Of a stretch of 64,000 bases of DNA, positions 7,964-16,826 are shown one piece after another. The stretch is from an uncultured Nocardioides sp. (lineage in GTDB: Bacteria > Actinomycetota > Actinomycetes > Propionibacteriales > Nocardioidaceae), in the NCBI RefSeq assembly GCF_947488025.1, contig NZ_CANKYS010000007.1, forward strand, positions 1 through 64,000. The letters run 5' to 3'. The notes below the pieces were generated by a model, which saw nothing but the letters and a program-made list of their open reading frames with translations, did not search any database and was not told the origin of the DNA. Positions within the stretch are counted from its first letter, which is position 1, and each line of letters opens with the position of its first letter. A program made the position numbers and the translations under genes.

Positions 7964-8407
7964 ATGACGCTTTCCAACCTTCTCTCGTCGACCCCTGAGG
8001 GTCGTCGCGCCATGGCGGCCGCCAAGTTGCGAGGAGACGTTCTCGAACTGCTCCATGATGCCTTGGAGACCGCCGGCATGACCCGCGTTGCGCTTGCGAC
8101 AAAGCTCGGGCGCGGCAAGTCGGCTGTAACGAACGCCTTGACAGGCGACGGGAACCTGCGGGTGAACACCATCGCTGAGTACCTCGATGCGATGGACATG
8201 GACCTGGAGATCTCGGCGCGCCCACGCGCCGCGGCTCAGGTGGCTCGGACCACCCACGTCGATGTTCTGGCGTTGATGGATGCTGGGACCCCGCACGCAG
8301 AGTTCTTCTGGTCAGAGATGAACACCACCGTGGAGTCCACCGACACACCGCCGGTCGAGCACCAGTTGCGACCCGTCCGCCGCGCCGACTACTCAATGGC
8401 CGCGTGA
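7964..8407 (+). CDS. XRE-type antitoxin of a toxin-antitoxin-chaperone module
   Basis: 147 residues with an HTH in about residues 35-85 (MTRVALATKLGRGKSAVTNA, then LRVNTIAEYLDAMDMDLEI). This is the HigA-like arrangement in which the HTH scores whether each helix contacts DNA. The C-terminal 60 residues are Pro/Thr-rich and probably disordered, as expected for the chaperone-addiction tail of antitoxins in SecB-linked modules. Its stop overlaps the GTG start of the SecB-like gene (8404-8407), so the two are translated as a pair. It likely neutralises the HigB-like toxin two genes on and represses the operon through the palindrome at 7865-7884. Confidence 0.75.
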   Translation: MTLSNLLSSTPEGRRAMAAAKLRGDVLELLHDALETAGMTRVALATKLGRGKSAVTNALTGDGNLRVNTIAEYLDAMDMDLEISARPRAAAQVARTTHVDVLALMDAGTPHAEFFWSEMNTTVESTDTPPVEHQLRPVRRADYSMAA

Positions 8408-8889
8408 GCGAACCGGAGCGCGACGGCCTGCGGGCAGTGGTCGACAGCGTCGAGTTGATCAACGTGTATGCCCTAAAGCTCGGTGGCTCACGCACCTCGG
8501 GGCGCGAGCCGACGCAGTTCGAGTTCATCGTGCACCCGCAGTGGCAGCGCAATGATGAGCAGCTCGACTATCGCTTCGACGTCCGATGCGAGCCCAAGGA
8601 CGACGAGGGCGACAGTGTCGCCACGATCGAGTACTCAGTCGTGTGCAGCTACGAGGTCCTGGACCCCGCAGCCCTGGAGCCCGTCGATCGTGGTGACCTG
8701 ACGACCTTCGGAGCGAATGTCGCTCTGTACGTCGCCTACCCGTACCTTCGCGAGGGCGTGCAGTCCGTTGCGGACCGTCTCGGGATGACCAACATCTCCA
8801 TGGGGATGCTGCGTCGAGGCCACGACCTGCCCGCTGGCATGTCCTTCGGTGACCTCTCCGAGGCGAGCAATCCCACTGCAGGCGAGTGA
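8404..8889 (+). CDS. SecB-like chaperone
   Basis: 161 residues with the late SecB-family pattern VALYVAYPYLREGVQSVADR followed by a short tail. The central part is beta-rich, as in SecB. SecB-like proteins encoded beside HigA/HigB pairs (for example Rv1957 in Mycobacterium tuberculosis) protect the antitoxin from degradation. The GTG start overlaps the antitoxin stop, and the toxin gene follows after 52 bases. Gene order here is antitoxin, chaperone, toxin, whereas in the M. tuberculosis operon the toxin comes first. Function is inferred from family and context. Confidence 0.75.
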   Translation: MSEPERDGLRAVVDSVELINVYALKLGGSRTSGREPTQFEFIVHPQWQRNDEQLDYRFDVRCEPKDDEGDSVATIEYSVVCSYEVLDPAALEPVDRGDLTTFGANVALYVAYPYLREGVQSVADRLGMTNISMGMLRRGHDLPAGMSFGDLSEASNPTAGE

Positions 8890-8941
8890 CCCCAGCTAGT
8901 CTCGGGCGTGCTGCATCAGCCGACGCCGTGGGGGTCTCGAG

Positions 8942-9361
8942 GTGACTAACGCTGTCTTCAGGACATGCGCGTCGTGTGGCAGGGCGATCCTCGAAGAAGG
9001 TCGTCTGTTCACCGTCGAAGCCGCCTGGGACAACGCCTCCGAGCACCCCTCCGCGATGGAACTCGAGTCGATCTTCCGCAGCGGTCGCTCCCTCGACGGA
9101 CTCGCCACGTTGAACGATCGCCTGGGACGCTACTGCGCCCGCGGCAAACTCCCAGTCCCCGAGGAGTTGAACCACCTGCGCGACGAGCTCTGGGAGTTGA
9201 AGGGTGGCAAGCTGCGGCTGGCTTTCTACGATGCCGGACAGCAGTGCGGTCGACGTACGCTCCGCGCGACCCACGTCTTCTTCAAAGGCACTCAGAGGAC
9301 GCCTCGCAAGGAGATCGATCGCGGTTTGGCCATCGCGCGCATCGACGCGCAAGTCGAGTAA
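8942..9361 (+). CDS. HigB/RelE-like toxin (Gp49 family)
   Basis: 139 residues. The C-terminal half fits the phage-derived Gp49-like HigB fold: LRDELWELKGGKLRLAFY, then THVFFKGTQRTPRKEIDRGL, with the usual basic and aromatic residues of an mRNA interferase active site. The N-terminus has CASCGRAI, a C-x2-C pair not typical of short HigB toxins, so it may carry a small metal-binding extension. The start is the GTG at 8942 after a weak GGGGGT site. It completes the toxin-antitoxin-chaperone module with the two genes upstream. The 52-base gap before it suggests separate tuning of toxin translation. Confidence 0.75.
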   Translation: MTNAVFRTCASCGRAILEEGRLFTVEAAWDNASEHPSAMELESIFRSGRSLDGLATLNDRLGRYCARGKLPVPEELNHLRDELWELKGGKLRLAFYDAGQQCGRRTLRATHVFFKGTQRTPRKEIDRGLAIARIDAQVE

Positions 9362-9445
9362 TTGGTCAAGCGATCCGAGGGACACGTCGTAGGTGGGCTG
9401 GGTGCCGCCACGCGGTTGCACTAGAGCCGCTGTGAGGTAGCGCTC

Positions 9446-10540
9446 CTAGCGGGGCGTCCCGTAGCAAGCCGTGTTGGCAAGGACTGCGGAGTCCGCCGGC
9501 GGGGCGTTCAACCGAGTGAGCGTGCGAAGCGTGCCCCTTCGATACCGCGCGAGGTAGACGACCGGATCACCGATGGGAAACGCGGCGGAGAGGCACGCGG
9601 AGGCCACCAGTTGCATGGTTCCGGTGCCCTTGGAAAGTAGGTCGACGTCTGACCCTGCCAACCAGGTGCCGCTGAATCCTGGGCTGTTGTCTTTCGGCGA
9701 TCCGATGGGTGAGTACGGGTATGACCCATCGATCGGGTCGATGACCTTCTGTGCGTATCCGACTAACGGAGCGCCGGTTGCAGTTGCCGAGAGTCGGACT
9801 TCGTTGGCTGATCCCGGCTTCATGACTGCCCGAAACCGAAGCTTCTCCGGTGCGGGGTACCCACCGAGTTTTTCGCATGACTCGTGTGGCGTCCCTGCGT
9901 CACCATTCGTGGGTTGAGACTGCACCTGCAGCACCGCCGAGGAGACCAGGGCGGATCCGCCGTTCAATATCAACCATCTCGAGTCTGGAAGGTCGGTCAG
10001 CTGGTTGGGCACGGGCTCCCCGATGCAGTAGCCCTCGAAGCCGAGCGTGCAATCCCCCTCGAACCGGTCGACCTGCTGATAGCCACGGCCGGGCCCGCGA
10101 CGGGCGCTGACGCCTGCGGAGAGTGTTTGCGCGTAGAAGGCCGATCCTTGAAGGTATGCGCCGCGGCACGCAGGCGCAGCGAGATCGTAGGGCGTGGACG
10201 GGAAGAGCACGGCGACCGTGCTCGTCACGGCTGTAACCAGCCCAAGCATCGCTGCGACCATCCCGACCGCACTGCTGGAGTCAGCGGTTGCCTCAGCCTG
10301 ACCGCCGGCGGCTCGGCGGCGTCGGATGACCAGATAGCTCAGGCTCAGCATCAGCGAGACCATCGATCCGGCCAGCACCAAGCTGGTGAGCCGGTCGGCG
10401 TCCGCGCCGAACCAGCCGGCAGAGAGAACCAGATCCGGTGCTACCACGCCGATCAAGCCCGTGCGCAGCGATAGCGCGGCAGCCAGCAGCAGTCCTGAGA
10501 GCGCGATGAGCGCCTTCAACCACATGTGCGTCACCCCCAT
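9446..10540 (-). CDS. Membrane protein with large extracytoplasmic domain
   Basis: 364 residues. Three hydrophobic segments are seen near residues 7-27, 52-71 and 90-110, with an RRRR cluster after the second marking the cytoplasmic side. About 250 residues then follow with four or more cysteines and many Ser/Gly/Pro residues, probably exported. No known domain is recognised. The ATG at 10540 fits the N-terminal helix better than the longer frame. It lies 10 bases inside the end of a possible small gene upstream, so the two may be translationally coupled. Confidence 0.65.
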   Translation of the reverse strand: MGVTHMWLKALIALSGLLLAAALSLRTGLIGVVAPDLVLSAGWFGADADRLTSLVLAGSMVSLMLSLSYLVIRRRRAAGGQAEATADSSSAVGMVAAMLGLVTAVTSTVAVLFPSTPYDLAAPACRGAYLQGSAFYAQTLSAGVSARRGPGRGYQQVDRFEGDCTLGFEGYCIGEPVPNQLTDLPDSRWLILNGGSALVSSAVLQVQSQPTNGDAGTPHESCEKLGGYPAPEKLRFRAVMKPGSANEVRLSATATGAPLVGYAQKVIDPIDGSYPYSPIGSPKDNSPGFSGTWLAGSDVDLLSKGTGTMQLVASACLSAAFPIGDPVVYLARYRRGTLRTLTRLNAPPADSAVLANTACYGTPR

Positions 10541-10758
10541 GCGTTCGGCGAAAGTCGGGACAAGTGAGCCGCACACATCGGCTGCGTAGACCGAGACAGG
10601 CGTTCTGCGAGGAGACGCGACGTCTCAAGCCCCGCGATGGCGCAAGCGTTGCTGGTCTCGGCGGGTGTGTCGGGCGGGCCGTCGAGGATGGCGACCCGTG
10701 ACGCGAGAGATACGCGGTGCGGTCTGACGGAATGGTCGCGGCTGGAGCGGGTGGTCAC
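10531..10758 (-). CDS. Possible small gene coupled to the membrane protein
   Basis: A 75-residue frame starting at a GTG with a good Shine-Dalgarno (AAGGAG, 8 bases upstream) and ending 10 bases inside the start of the membrane protein gene. The overlap and ribosome-binding site support translation, but the sequence shows no recognised domain. It might instead be a leader that couples translation to the downstream gene. Confidence 0.4.
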   Translation of the reverse strand: MTTRSSRDHSVRPHRVSLASRVAILDGPPDTPAETSNACAIAGLETSRLLAERLSRSTQPMCAAHLSRLSPNAWG

Positions 10759-10933
10759 GGAATGACTCCTTCTCGGATCAAGAACTCCTCTGGCTACACG
10801 AAGCGCGGCCTCTGGGGATGTCGGTCCCGGGGCGCTCGGCGTTTGGTCGACAGATCCACTGACGGGTTGAAGGCGTGAAGTCCGGCATGTCGCGATTGCG
10901 GCCCGAGAACCCGTCAGTGCTTGCTTACCGCAG

Positions 10934-11755
10934 CTACTGGAGGGTGAGGCTCCACAGCTCTCGCGGGTTGGTGTGCACCCGTGCTTTGGCGTCGCGTCGT
11001 CTGCCGATCACACTGTGTCGGCCGTGGCCCCACCGGTCGTTGTCGAGGACCACCAAATCTCCGGCAGCCATCTGCACGGTCCGCGCCGTTCTGCGGGCGG
11101 CGTCGACGAACCGCTCAGTAGCGGCAAGCGCTGCGGTGCCGGGCTGGCTGTCCCGCAGGTACGCGAGGAGTCCACTCTTGAGTCGGACACCTAAGTCGTG
11201 GTCGTCGTAGGCGTCGTCGAGCCGGTAGGCGAGCGGTCGGGCAATTCCATCGGGGAAGGGGATGGGGTTCATGAGCGTGTGCAGCAGGTCGTCGTAGTCC
11301 GGGTTCTCCTCGTCGAGGGCCTTGAAGGCTTCGGCCCAGGGGGCGAGCAGCGACTCGCCGTTGAACCCCCTTTCGTTGTCCTGCCATCCGGGGTTGACCA
11401 TGAGCATGCAGAAGTAGTGCGGCCGGGGCTCGAGCAGCGACTGGGACGAGTGAACGGCGAGCGGGCCTTCGAGTGCGTGGGTCTCGCCTCTCAGGGACGC
11501 CTCGTGCTCGTACCGCACGCGCCACACGGCCGCCTGGTCGGGGTGAGAACCGGTGTCCCCGCCGTAGTACGTCAGCGGTGGGCCAACCATCGCGAGGAAG
11601 GCGACGAGCTCGTTGGCGTCCCCAGGGAACCCAGCTACTCGTGCGACTCCGCGCGCCGTGACGGCCTCGGCGACGTGGGTGGCGAGCTCCGAGGCCTCAG
11701 TGTGGTTGTAGACAAAGGCGGGCAGCCAGGCGACGTCGGAGGTGAGGGGTCTCAT
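10934..11755 (-). CDS. TauD/TfdA-like Fe(II)/2-oxoglutarate oxygenase with altered metal site
   Basis: 273 residues of the TauD/clavaminate-synthase type. The segment AVHSSQSLLEPRPHYF sits where the HX(D/E) facial-triad motif is expected, but the carboxylate is replaced by serine (H-S-S). The distal histidine and 2-oxoglutarate-binding arginine regions are present in DNDRWGHGRHSV and the following Arg-rich segment. Loss of the carboxylate is known from Fe/2OG halogenases (HXG/HXA), so this may be a halogenase-like or inactive relative. The ATG overlaps the stop of the upstream oxygenase (ATGA at 11752-11755), so the two are coupled. Substrate is unknown; a small-molecule hydroxylation or halogenation step is inferred. 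Confidence 0.7.
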   Translation of the reverse strand: MRPLTSDVAWLPAFVYNHTEASELATHVAEAVTARGVARVAGFPGDANELVAFLAMVGPPLTYYGGDTGSHPDQAAVWRVRYEHEASLRGETHALEGPLAVHSSQSLLEPRPHYFCMLMVNPGWQDNERGFNGESLLAPWAEAFKALDEENPDYDDLLHTLMNPIPFPDGIARPLAYRLDDAYDDHDLGVRLKSGLLAYLRDSQPGTAALAATERFVDAARRTARTVQMAAGDLVVLDNDRWGHGRHSVIGRRRDAKARVHTNPRELWSLTLQ

Positions 11756-12909
11756 GCCGCGCCCCCGTCCTTGGAGTAGGCGACGGATCTGATCAAGGCC
11801 CCGCGGTCGCGCCAAGCCCGGCACATCTCCAGGTCGAGGCGCTCGTGGAACCCGAGGTCGGATCCGTCGCTGAGCTTGCTTACCATCACGCGTCGCAGCC
11901 ATCGGTCGGTTCCGTCGTAGGCGGCCACGAACGGGGAACGTGAGTGGACTGTGCGACGGTTGTCGACGATCAGCATCGTGCGGGCCTCGAGCTTGCCGGT
12001 GACGATCGCCTTCTCGGCGGCCTCGTCGGCGGCCTTCATCGCGGCGGCGGCTGCGGTTGTCGTGGGGGTAGTGAGACCGGGCTCGAATCGGAAGCGGCCG
12101 TCGGCCCCGGGCGTCGTCGTGTTCGGGAGGATCGGCAGGACTGGTCGGGGGTCGGCTTCGGTGATCCGGCGCCCGCCGTGCAGGTACGCGCCATGCAGGT
12201 TCGCCAGGTCGAGGGCAAAGAGGGGTCTGCGGAGCTCGTCGATCTCCGAAGGCGTGAGCAGGGCGGTGATGTCGTCAACAGCCGTCACGCCAGTTTCAGC
12301 GAGGCCGGCGGGGTCCGCACGCAGGCAGTGCAGGAAGAGGAAGTCCGGCGGATCGGGGTGGAAGAACATCTCGGTGTGAAACCCAAGGTGCACCTGGGAA
12401 CTCTGGCTCGACACGGCGAGGGCGTTCTTCTCGATGGGGTAGATGTCGTGAAAGAGCCGTCCGTCGCGCTGGTCGGCGTACGAGGTGGGTAGTCCGAACG
12501 GCACGGAGAATGCGACCTGGATGAACTCGCTGCGAGTGTTCCCGGTGACGGCCATCTGCCCAACCGTCGGGGTGGGCGGGAGGTCGGGCATGTCCGGCAG
12601 GTTGCGGATCAGCAGCTCCGGGCGCGCCGTCGTCCCCGCAGCCATGCGCTCTAGGTAGTCCCTGGTGGCAGCGCTCAGTCCGAGGTAGGCGTCGGTCGCC
12701 TCGCGACGGAACTGGGCCATGTTGTCGGCGGGATCGGCGGTTGCGGCGGACGCGGCTCGCTCGAGCTCACGGCACTCACGGTTGGTGAGCTCGTGGGTCG
12801 CCCAGGTTCGCGAGCTGGGCCTCGCTGCGCCGGCCCTGAAGCTAGATGGGGTTGTAGGCGGGTGGATGTCGCTTCGCGGGCTCGGGAGGCGTACTGTTCG
12901 TGGAGTCAT
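11752..12909 (-). CDS. Clavaminate-synthase-like Fe(II)/2-oxoglutarate oxygenase
   Basis: 385 residues with a complete facial triad pattern: GFHTEMFFHPDPPDFLFLHC supplies the HxE pair, and LIVDNRRTVHSRSPF supplies the distal histidine and nearby arginine. This places it with the TauD-like enzymes that hydroxylate free or carrier-bound amino acids (VioC, AsnO type). The start at 12909 has an AGAAGGG site. It is the first gene of a two-gene unit with the metal-site-variant oxygenase, with a four-base overlap. No peptide synthetase or other biosynthetic gene is nearby, so the substrate cannot be deduced. Confidence 0.75.
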   Translation of the reverse strand: MTPRTVRLPSPRSDIHPPTTPSSFRAGAARPSSRTWATHELTNRECRELERAASAATADPADNMAQFRREATDAYLGLSAATRDYLERMAAGTTARPELLIRNLPDMPDLPPTPTVGQMAVTGNTRSEFIQVAFSVPFGLPTSYADQRDGRLFHDIYPIEKNALAVSSQSSQVHLGFHTEMFFHPDPPDFLFLHCLRADPAGLAETGVTAVDDITALLTPSEIDELRRPLFALDLANLHGAYLHGGRRITEADPRPVLPILPNTTTPGADGRFRFEPGLTTPTTTAAAAAMKAADEAAEKAIVTGKLEARTMLIVDNRRTVHSRSPFVAAYDGTDRWLRRVMVSKLSDGSDLGFHERLDLEMCRAWRDRGALIRSVAYSKDGGAA

Positions 12910-13174
12910 TTCGTTGCCCTTCTCGTTTCGCGGCGAGCGGTGACTTGTGACCTCGATTCGGCCCGGCTCCTAACCCGGGTCGAATCTCTTTCTGCGTCAT
13001 CACGGTAGGACGGCGCGACCTAGCGCTTCCAGCCTTCGTAGAAGCGGGTTCGCGGAACTCGATTTCTGGTCTAGCGGTGCCCGAGAACGGGCTCGGCAGC
13101 GGCCTTGTCTGCCCTATCGTGTGTGGCCGACGGTGGCCAGTGGTGGTGGTCACACGATGGCGGTGGGGGTACCG

Positions 13175-14308
13175 ATGTCGGATTCGGAGTTTCCGTGTCC
13201 TGAGTGCGGCCAGCGCACGGCCGCGCCCGTCCGAGCGCGGTGGGTCGAGGAGCTGCAGGGTTTCCGGCGCAACAGGGTGTGCGGTCAAGGGCATGAGTAC
13301 CCCTCGATCGAGCGGATCGAGCCGCGCGCGTTCCTGTCCAAAACGCGCATCGTCGCGGCAGCTGGCACGAGGATGTATTCCACTGACCAGCTGCAGTCGG
13401 ACCTCAGCCTCAAGCTCGGGCCCGTCCTAAGCAAGCAGACTCGAAACGCGGTCGTCGAGAGGGTTGAACTTCGCTTGGTCATGGAGTGGCGGCAGCGTCG
13501 AGCCCCCAAACACCTGCCGGGGTCCTTGCTCTCCCAAACTGTGGTGAGTGTTCTTCGTGACTACTCGGACGAACGGGAGCTGACGAAGGGGGTGGCTGAC
13601 TCGCTGCGTCGATCGCACGTCCTGTACGCGCTCTCTCAAGAGGCTCTGGAGTTCAAGCAGAGCACGGACAGGAACCCCGTCGAGCTCAGCGGGGACGGCT
13701 TCGATGCACTACCGGGGATCTTGGAATGGCTGGTGGAGTGGTACCCGCGGCTGGGGAGCGGCTCGACGAGACACCGCACCCCCCACTACACCGGTGAGCC
13801 TCGCACCGACCGGTGGCATACCTTGCGTGGGGACGCTGGTCCGATGCCAAAGACGTTGTTGCGTCGCGTCATCACAGACCATCACACAGTCCTCGTCCGG
13901 GACGACACCGTCGACGGCGCGAACATCGAGGTGCGGCTCGAGCCCGTCGAACGGTGGGACCCGATCCCGTTCGACAACGACATCTATGTCCGATCAGTCA
14001 GCCGCGCATTCGCGGGACGCCCGAACTACGAGCACCTGACCCGCTACTCGACCCAGTGGGTTTACTTTGCGCTGGCAGGACAAGACACAGTCCGTGTCTC
14101 TGACCTGGTCGCGATGACGACCCAGTGCCTGCGTCGAGTCGACGCCGTTGCCAGCCTCAGATGGGCCATCATCGCGAAAAATCTCACGCCCGCCGCCCTG
14201 GTCGCCGAGATTCAGGGGATGCTCGAGTGGCCCGCACCGCGGCTCAAGTTCGAGTCCGACGCGGCCGCCGATATGCGGACCAGCCAGCAGATGTTGCCTG
14301 GGAGCTGA
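13175..14308 (+). CDS. NrdR-like zinc-ribbon / ATP-cone protein with C-terminal extension
   Basis: About 377 residues. The first 45 residues resemble the NrdR zinc ribbon (CPECGQR, then RNRVCGQGHEYPSIERIEP), and residues about 50-115 resemble the following ATP-cone (STDQLQSDLSLKLGPVLSKQ, then VVERVELRLVMEWR). NrdR itself is about 150 residues, so the remaining 250 residues are an extra, unrecognised domain. The fourth zinc ligand appears to be a histidine rather than cysteine. It is divergent from the oxygenase pair. It may be a nucleotide-sensing regulator, but the usual NrdR role in ribonucleotide reductase control should not be assumed. The start at 13175 follows a GGGGGT site. Confidence 0.55.
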   Translation: MSDSEFPCPECGQRTAAPVRARWVEELQGFRRNRVCGQGHEYPSIERIEPRAFLSKTRIVAAAGTRMYSTDQLQSDLSLKLGPVLSKQTRNAVVERVELRLVMEWRQRRAPKHLPGSLLSQTVVSVLRDYSDERELTKGVADSLRRSHVLYALSQEALEFKQSTDRNPVELSGDGFDALPGILEWLVEWYPRLGSGSTRHRTPHYTGEPRTDRWHTLRGDAGPMPKTLLRRVITDHHTVLVRDDTVDGANIEVRLEPVERWDPIPFDNDIYVRSVSRAFAGRPNYEHLTRYSTQWVYFALAGQDTVRVSDLVAMTTQCLRRVDAVASLRWAIIAKNLTPAALVAEIQGMLEWPAPRLKFESDAAADMRTSQQMLPGS

Positions 14309-14662
14309 CGGTTCTAGAGACGAAGAACGCAGTCGGCAGTGAGGTTCAGCGTCATCTTCGCGTCCTTTAAGCTGCCTTGTAGACGTTCACCGCGATCGCC
14401 GTTGTGACCGGGCTCAACTAGCCCACGTCATGCTCCTTCGGGGGTCCGTGCTGCGCGTCTGGACGTGGGGCGGGCGCCGGATGAAGCGTCTCCGACTCAA
14501 AGTGCTCCGACGTATCGAAGCTCGGCGTTGAGGGAGGGTGTCGCTCGATGACGCAGCAGCAACCCACGCGTTCCCCCGGGTGCGAGCTCGACTATGCGGC
14601 GCGCGATGACATCGCCCTGTGGATCGTCGCGCTGCCGTGCGCATGGCCCGTAACCTGCTGGC
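14309..14662. other. Gene-free interval of 354 bases
   Basis: No reading frame here has a plausible start and protein-like composition, and no strong hairpin was noticed apart from short GC-rich palindromes. A TAACCT hexamer at 14651-14656 could be the -10 box of the HTH gene that starts at 14663. Confidence 0.4.
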
Positions 14663-15106
14663 GTGCCGGGTTCCGAGTGGGTGACGCAGCGCGAGGCCGC
14701 CGAACTGCTCGGCGTGCATCGGATGACCGTCCCCAAGTTGGTCCGGCGCGGTGTGCTCAACCCGCGTGGACAACGCCCGTCGCTGTCTCGCAATCAAGTC
14801 ATCGCTCTGGCTGCCGCCAGAGCGGCAGCTGTCGAGGAACGAGAGCGGCGACGGGACGAGGCCCGTTCTCGACCTTGGCCTCCGGATGAGGAGCACGAGT
14901 GGCTGGGGATGGAAGCCGCGGCGGCCGTCCTTGGATGCACGCGGATCGCTCTACAAGGGCGTTGCGCACGCGATCAGGTGCCATACGTCGTGCATGACGG
15001 TCGGCGTTGGTTTCGGCTCGATCTTCTCGAGCTGCAGGTTCGCGCTCGGGTGGCGAAGGAGCGTGGACTACCCGAGACGCGCCCACGCTCCCCTCGAGAC
15101 GATTAG
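14663..15106 (+). CDS. Double helix-turn-helix DNA-binding protein
   Basis: 147 residues with an excisionase/MerR-like HTH at the N-terminus (VTQREAAELLGVHRMTVPKL) and a second similar motif in the C-terminal half (LGMEAAAAVLGCTRIALQGR, then WFRLDLLEL). A basic linker joins them. The GTG at 14663 lies 7 bases after a possible -10 hexamer, so the transcript may be leaderless, a common actinobacterial arrangement. It ends 6 bases from the convergent TIR gene. It is probably a transcriptional regulator or recombination accessory factor; targets are unknown. Confidence 0.6.
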   Translation: MPGSEWVTQREAAELLGVHRMTVPKLVRRGVLNPRGQRPSLSRNQVIALAAARAAAVEERERRRDEARSRPWPPDEEHEWLGMEAAAAVLGCTRIALQGRCARDQVPYVVHDGRRWFRLDLLELQVRARVAKERGLPETRPRSPRDD

Positions 15107-15112
15107 CCGCGG

Positions 15113-16573
15113 TCATGACTCACTTGGGAGCAAGTCTTTCCAGGCCATGCGCTCGTGCTCGGGCACCGCGTACTCCCCGATTTCGTCGACCCGCCAACCC
15201 GAGCCGGGGAGCGTGCCGGCCAAGTGACGGGGAATCGTGCTCCACGCGGCACGTTGAGCTACCTCCGCGAGCATGGCGTCGAACGCTCGCGGCACGCCCG
15301 GCTCGCCGAGCAACTCGCGGAGCGAGGGCTGCGCGGCGGCCAACGTGTCAGCCCATCCCTTGCTCTGCGCTTCGTAGTGGTGGCTTCTGCCCGTGATCGA
15401 CAGATGAGGCACTCCGAGCAGCCTCCCGTTTGCGTTGCACGCCGCCGCCTGCCAGATGTATTCCCAGCGCTCCCAGGCGTCGTCGAACGCACGGCGAGGC
15501 ATCACCTTGTGTGCACCGTTGACCGCGGCCAGGTAGTCGTGGACCAGCGTCGGTCCGTGTTGAGACATGGGACTGTCTTGCGTGAACGAGGTCTTGCCTG
15601 CGAGTGCGTTGCTCAGGTCGACACCGGTCGCGAGAGGCGCCTCGCCCGTTGCCGTCATGACCCGGACCGAACTCAGCAGGTGTTTCACCAAGTCCCAGCG
15701 CTCTTCGGAGACGGCGCCAACCCCTCCGGCTGCGAGAAGGAGCAGGCCCGGAGCCTGCTGCTGGGTCAACAGCACCGTGGCGCCGCCGTGTCCTATGGGC
15801 CACTGGCCGAGGTGTCTCATGCTCTCCAGGGCGCGTCTGTAGTCGCGCTCATCGGCGTGAGCGCAAAGGAACATGGTGAGTGCGGCGGCCTCAGTCGTCG
15901 ACTGAAAGATTGTCACGCGCCGCTCGCGGGCGGTCGTGTTGTCGTTTTCCGTGTTGAAGGTTCGATCGGCCAGTGCCTTGGATTCCGAGATTGTGTCGGT
16001 CAGCGTGCCCAGATAGTCCAGCGTTGCAAGGGGACGGCGCCCATACGCGATCGCATCCTTGGCCTGGTCGAGAGCTGACAACTCAGCAGCATCCCCGTTG
16101 GTCGAGGGCGAGAGGTCCGTCGCCGAGCGGCGGCGTGGCGGCAGCGGCGTGGTGCCGGTCAGGTGGCTTTGCATGTCGCGATGAAGTCGCTGGACTGCTT
16201 CGGGGACCCGGTCCCGTTCCATCGAGGTGTAGACCTTGTCGACAAGCGCGGGAGGCATGTCGACGTCTCCGACCTTGCAAGGGAGCACCGTGAGCCCGCG
16301 GCCGGTGACCTCCTCGGTCATCGCTAGTGACAGTTCCTTCTGGCACCAGTTGCTCGCAATCGAGTGCTCGCTCACGAGCGCCGCGAGGAAGTCGACCTGC
16401 CCGATGGCTTGGCTGATGGCCGCTATCAGGCTGTCACCGACCCGCAGCTCGCCTTCGTCGATCCAGACGCGGTATCCCAACGACTTCAGCCCGGCCGCCA
16501 GCGCAACGGCGAGCGGCTTGTCGGCATGGTTGTAACTGATGAAGCAGGAGGCGAGAGGCGATGGCGTGGTCAC
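15113..16573 (-). CDS. TIR-domain protein, putative NAD-consuming defence effector
   Basis: 486 residues. Residues about 8-125 form a bacterial TIR domain (CFISYNHADKPLAVALAAGL, then YRVWIDEGELRVGDSL), with the putative catalytic glutamate E80 in NWCQKELSLAM. The C-terminal 340 residues are helical and unrecognised, and may be the sensor. TIR proteins in prokaryotic defence hydrolyse NAD+ or make signalling nucleotides after phage sensing. The GTG start at 16573 has an AGGAAGGA site. It is divergent from a large STAND ATPase across a 250-base region, so the two could be co-regulated though not cotranscribed. Confidence 0.75.
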   Translation of the reverse strand: MTTPSPLASCFISYNHADKPLAVALAAGLKSLGYRVWIDEGELRVGDSLIAAISQAIGQVDFLAALVSEHSIASNWCQKELSLAMTEEVTGRGLTVLPCKVGDVDMPPALVDKVYTSMERDRVPEAVQRLHRDMQSHLTGTTPLPPRRRSATDLSPSTNGDAAELSALDQAKDAIAYGRRPLATLDYLGTLTDTISESKALADRTFNTENDNTTARERRVTIFQSTTEAAALTMFLCAHADERDYRRALESMRHLGQWPIGHGGATVLLTQQQAPGLLLLAAGGVGAVSEERWDLVKHLLSSVRVMTATGEAPLATGVDLSNALAGKTSFTQDSPMSQHGPTLVHDYLAAVNGAHKVMPRRAFDDAWERWEYIWQAAACNANGRLLGVPHLSITGRSHHYEAQSKGWADTLAAAQPSLRELLGEPGVPRAFDAMLAEVAQRAAWSTIPRHLAGTLPGSGWRVDEIGEYAVPEHERMAWKDLLPSES

Positions 16574-16826
16574 ACCTGTTCCTTCCTAGTTGGGCGCGCC
16601 CGGCAATCGTGGACTGATCCGCGCCGGGCAGGTTGATCAGCGACCCGGGGAAAGAACGGCTTCCCCCATCGCTCAGCCTATGGAGGCAACCCCCATGCCA
16701 GCGGGTGCTGTTCCCGATCTCTGCCCGGTTGGAGACCGTCGGCCACAACACTTCGGTTAGAAGCGAATCGGTGACCGCTCGCGCACCGATGCGAGCTGAC
16801 CTGAGTGGAGCGCACAGACGCGCGCT

